Both the position numbers and the translations under genes were made by a program. Positions 41,186-42,092 of a stretch of DNA of 42,092 nt are shown here, in pieces. Source of the DNA: Berkiella sp964594635 (GTDB taxonomy: Bacteria; Pseudomonadota; Gammaproteobacteria; Berkiellales; Berkiellaceae); contig CAZQMV010000014.1 in the NCBI GenBank assembly GCA_964594635.1, positions 1 through 42,092 on the forward strand, in the 5' to 3' direction. The notes beneath the pieces are model-generated. The model ran no database searches, was not told the origin of the DNA, and was given only the letters and a program-made list of their open reading frames with translations. The stretch's first letter is position 1, and every line of letters begins with the position of its first letter.

Positions 41186-41986
41186 TCACGGATTTTTTCG
41201 ATAGCCAAGATCTAAAATGTTACCGACAAAATCTTCACTACCATGATGAGAGAGGGTGATACTTAAATCGGCATAAACCTTACCGCCGATTTTTCCCCAA
41301 AGCCTGCAAAAACTATAATCACTTGATAAGTATTCGCCATTTTCATTTTCTTGTTCAAATAAAGAATATAGGTGATTTTGCACCTTTTCTGGCAGATCTT
41401 TAAAGTTATTAATTTTTCTGGTCGGGTAATGTTCACACATTTTTTCTAATACTTCGCGCTTAATCATCATAAAGGCGGTTGCGACATGTTTTACTTCAAT
41501 GATATTGTTTTTGACTTCACGATTGTCGCCAAAATTAATAGCATAATCGACTAAGTTTGCTTTAATTTTCTTCTGGAATTCTTCTTGACTTAATTTATCA
41601 TCCATGACAATGGCTTTAACTTGTTCTTGTCGTAGTTTTTCCCAAATATATTTTTTCTTGGGAAATGTTGCAGCAATAATTGGTTTGTCGCTGTTGAGTA
41701 ATTTTCCGATATCTTCCGGGTTCCAATTAATATCTGCATCGATAAACAATAAATGCGTTAAAGTGGGATCGCTTAAAAAATAGGCAGCAAAGTGATTACG
41801 TGCCCTGGGTATTGAGCAGTCATGCAAACGAAATTGATGCAAAATATCAACGGTTTTACTTTGTTGAAAATATCCATATGTTCTGACTAATGACAATGCA
41901 TAACCAGTATGAACTTGCGCATCATAGCTTGGTGTCGCGATAAAAATGCGAATAGGTCTGCTGGGTTTTTGGTCAGTGTCTGGCAT
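41186..41986 (-). CDS. GT-A type glycosyltransferase, virus/eukaryote-like family
   Basis: The 266-residue protein starts with RPIRIFIATPSYDAQVHTGY. It then has DCSIPRARNHFAAYFLSDP and LLFIDADINWNPEDIGKLLN (DxD metal motif IDAD), IIAATFPKKK, VKHVATAFMMIKREVL and a C-terminal DYSFCRLWGKIGGKVYAD with LSHHGSEDFVG. This order (S-I-x-R-A-R-N, then DAD, then a YLSSDYSFCRLW-type acceptor segment) is typical of a small glycosyltransferase family found in bacteria, phages and large DNA viruses. It is soluble with no signal peptide. It sits upstream of the giant gene on the same strand with a 191-bp gap. It could act on a surface glycan or a host target; neither is shown. Confidence 0.72.
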   Translation of the reverse strand: MPDTDQKPSRPIRIFIATPSYDAQVHTGYALSLVRTYGYFQQSKTVDILHQFRLHDCSIPRARNHFAAYFLSDPTLTHLLFIDADINWNPEDIGKLLNSDKPIIAATFPKKKYIWEKLRQEQVKAIVMDDKLSQEEFQKKIKANLVDYAINFGDNREVKNNIIEVKHVATAFMMIKREVLEKMCEHYPTRKINNFKDLPEKVQNHLYSLFEQENENGEYLSSDYSFCRLWGKIGGKVYADLSITLSHHGSEDFVGNILDLGYRKNP

Positions 41987-42040
41987 GGGTTACTCAAGGA
42001 AATTAACATCTATTGAATATATCGGCATTGTGCTGCTTTC

Positions 42041-42092
42041 TTAAATCCCCCACTCGCATTTGCTCGTCGCCCCCTTTACGAAAGTGGGCTAT
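42041..42092. repeat. Second copy of the C-rich intergenic repeat (cut by window edge)
   Basis: TTAAATCCCCCACTCGC (42041–42057) and GCTCGTC (42062–42068) match elements of the repeat at 30761. A hairpin GCCCCCTTT/AAAGTGGGC follows (42069–42089). The element continues past the window. Confidence 0.5.

Noticed and set aside
1..42092. tRNA genes, rRNA, CRISPR arrays, transposases, phage integrase or attachment sites
   Set aside because: Looked for in the intergenic regions and among the coding regions; none seen by eye. A tRNAscan/CRISPR finder run would settle it.

Overview
The window looks like chromosome of a gammaproteobacterium, most likely Legionellales-like. The DNA is AT-rich by eye. 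It carries the standard gammaproteobacterial block 4.5S RNA–dnaX–ybaB–recR–htpG. Around this lie genes typical of intracellular lineages: a GadC-type amino-acid antiporter, a eukaryote-like protein kinase, and several large proteins unlike ordinary bacterial housekeeping proteins. The lineage is an inference; no marker gene in the window fixes a genus.

Layout. (1) 1–1742: a fragment of a surface-glycan locus with a GtrA flippase start (minus), a family 2 glycosyltransferase and an FkbM methyltransferase. (2) 1743–5661: an accessory block with an internally deleted RelE/HigB toxin and its intact antitoxin, a YiaV/YiaW-like membrane pair, and a complete HipBA toxin–antitoxin operon behind a four-operator promoter. 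(3) 5668–10052 (minus): a hypothetical gene, then a compact operon of carbamoyltransferase, SxtJ-type membrane protein, a 50-residue DUF5989 protein, SGNH hydrolase and GNAT acetyltransferase. (4) 10212–16279: six glycan genes (methyltransferase, two GT4, GT2, sugar-nucleotide epimerase, GT2). Regions 1, 3 and 4 probably build and decorate one surface polysaccharide. (5) 16378–21736: SRP RNA, dnaX, ybaB, recR, htpG and a VUT-type membrane protein. (6) 21733–29322: a 993-residue protein with a possible permuted papain-like His/Cys pair, a 93-residue protein ending in a CaaX box, and a lysine-catabolism-like set (antiporter, saccharopine/lysine dehydrogenase, ALDH7). (7) 29330–42092: a Ser/Thr kinase with Src-type SH3-ligand motifs, a 3311-residue protein, a GT-A glycosyltransferase and two copies of a C-rich hairpin repeat.

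The most striking feature is the 9.9-kb gene at 31059–40994. Its C-terminal third resembles the DUF3638 family of giant proteins known mainly from eukaryotes. It also carries a series of SecA/SF2-helicase-like motifs, which points to a nucleotide-driven motor. With the kinase, the CaaX protein and the 993-residue protein it forms a group of candidate host-directed effectors. Secretion is inferred only; no secretion-system gene is in the window.
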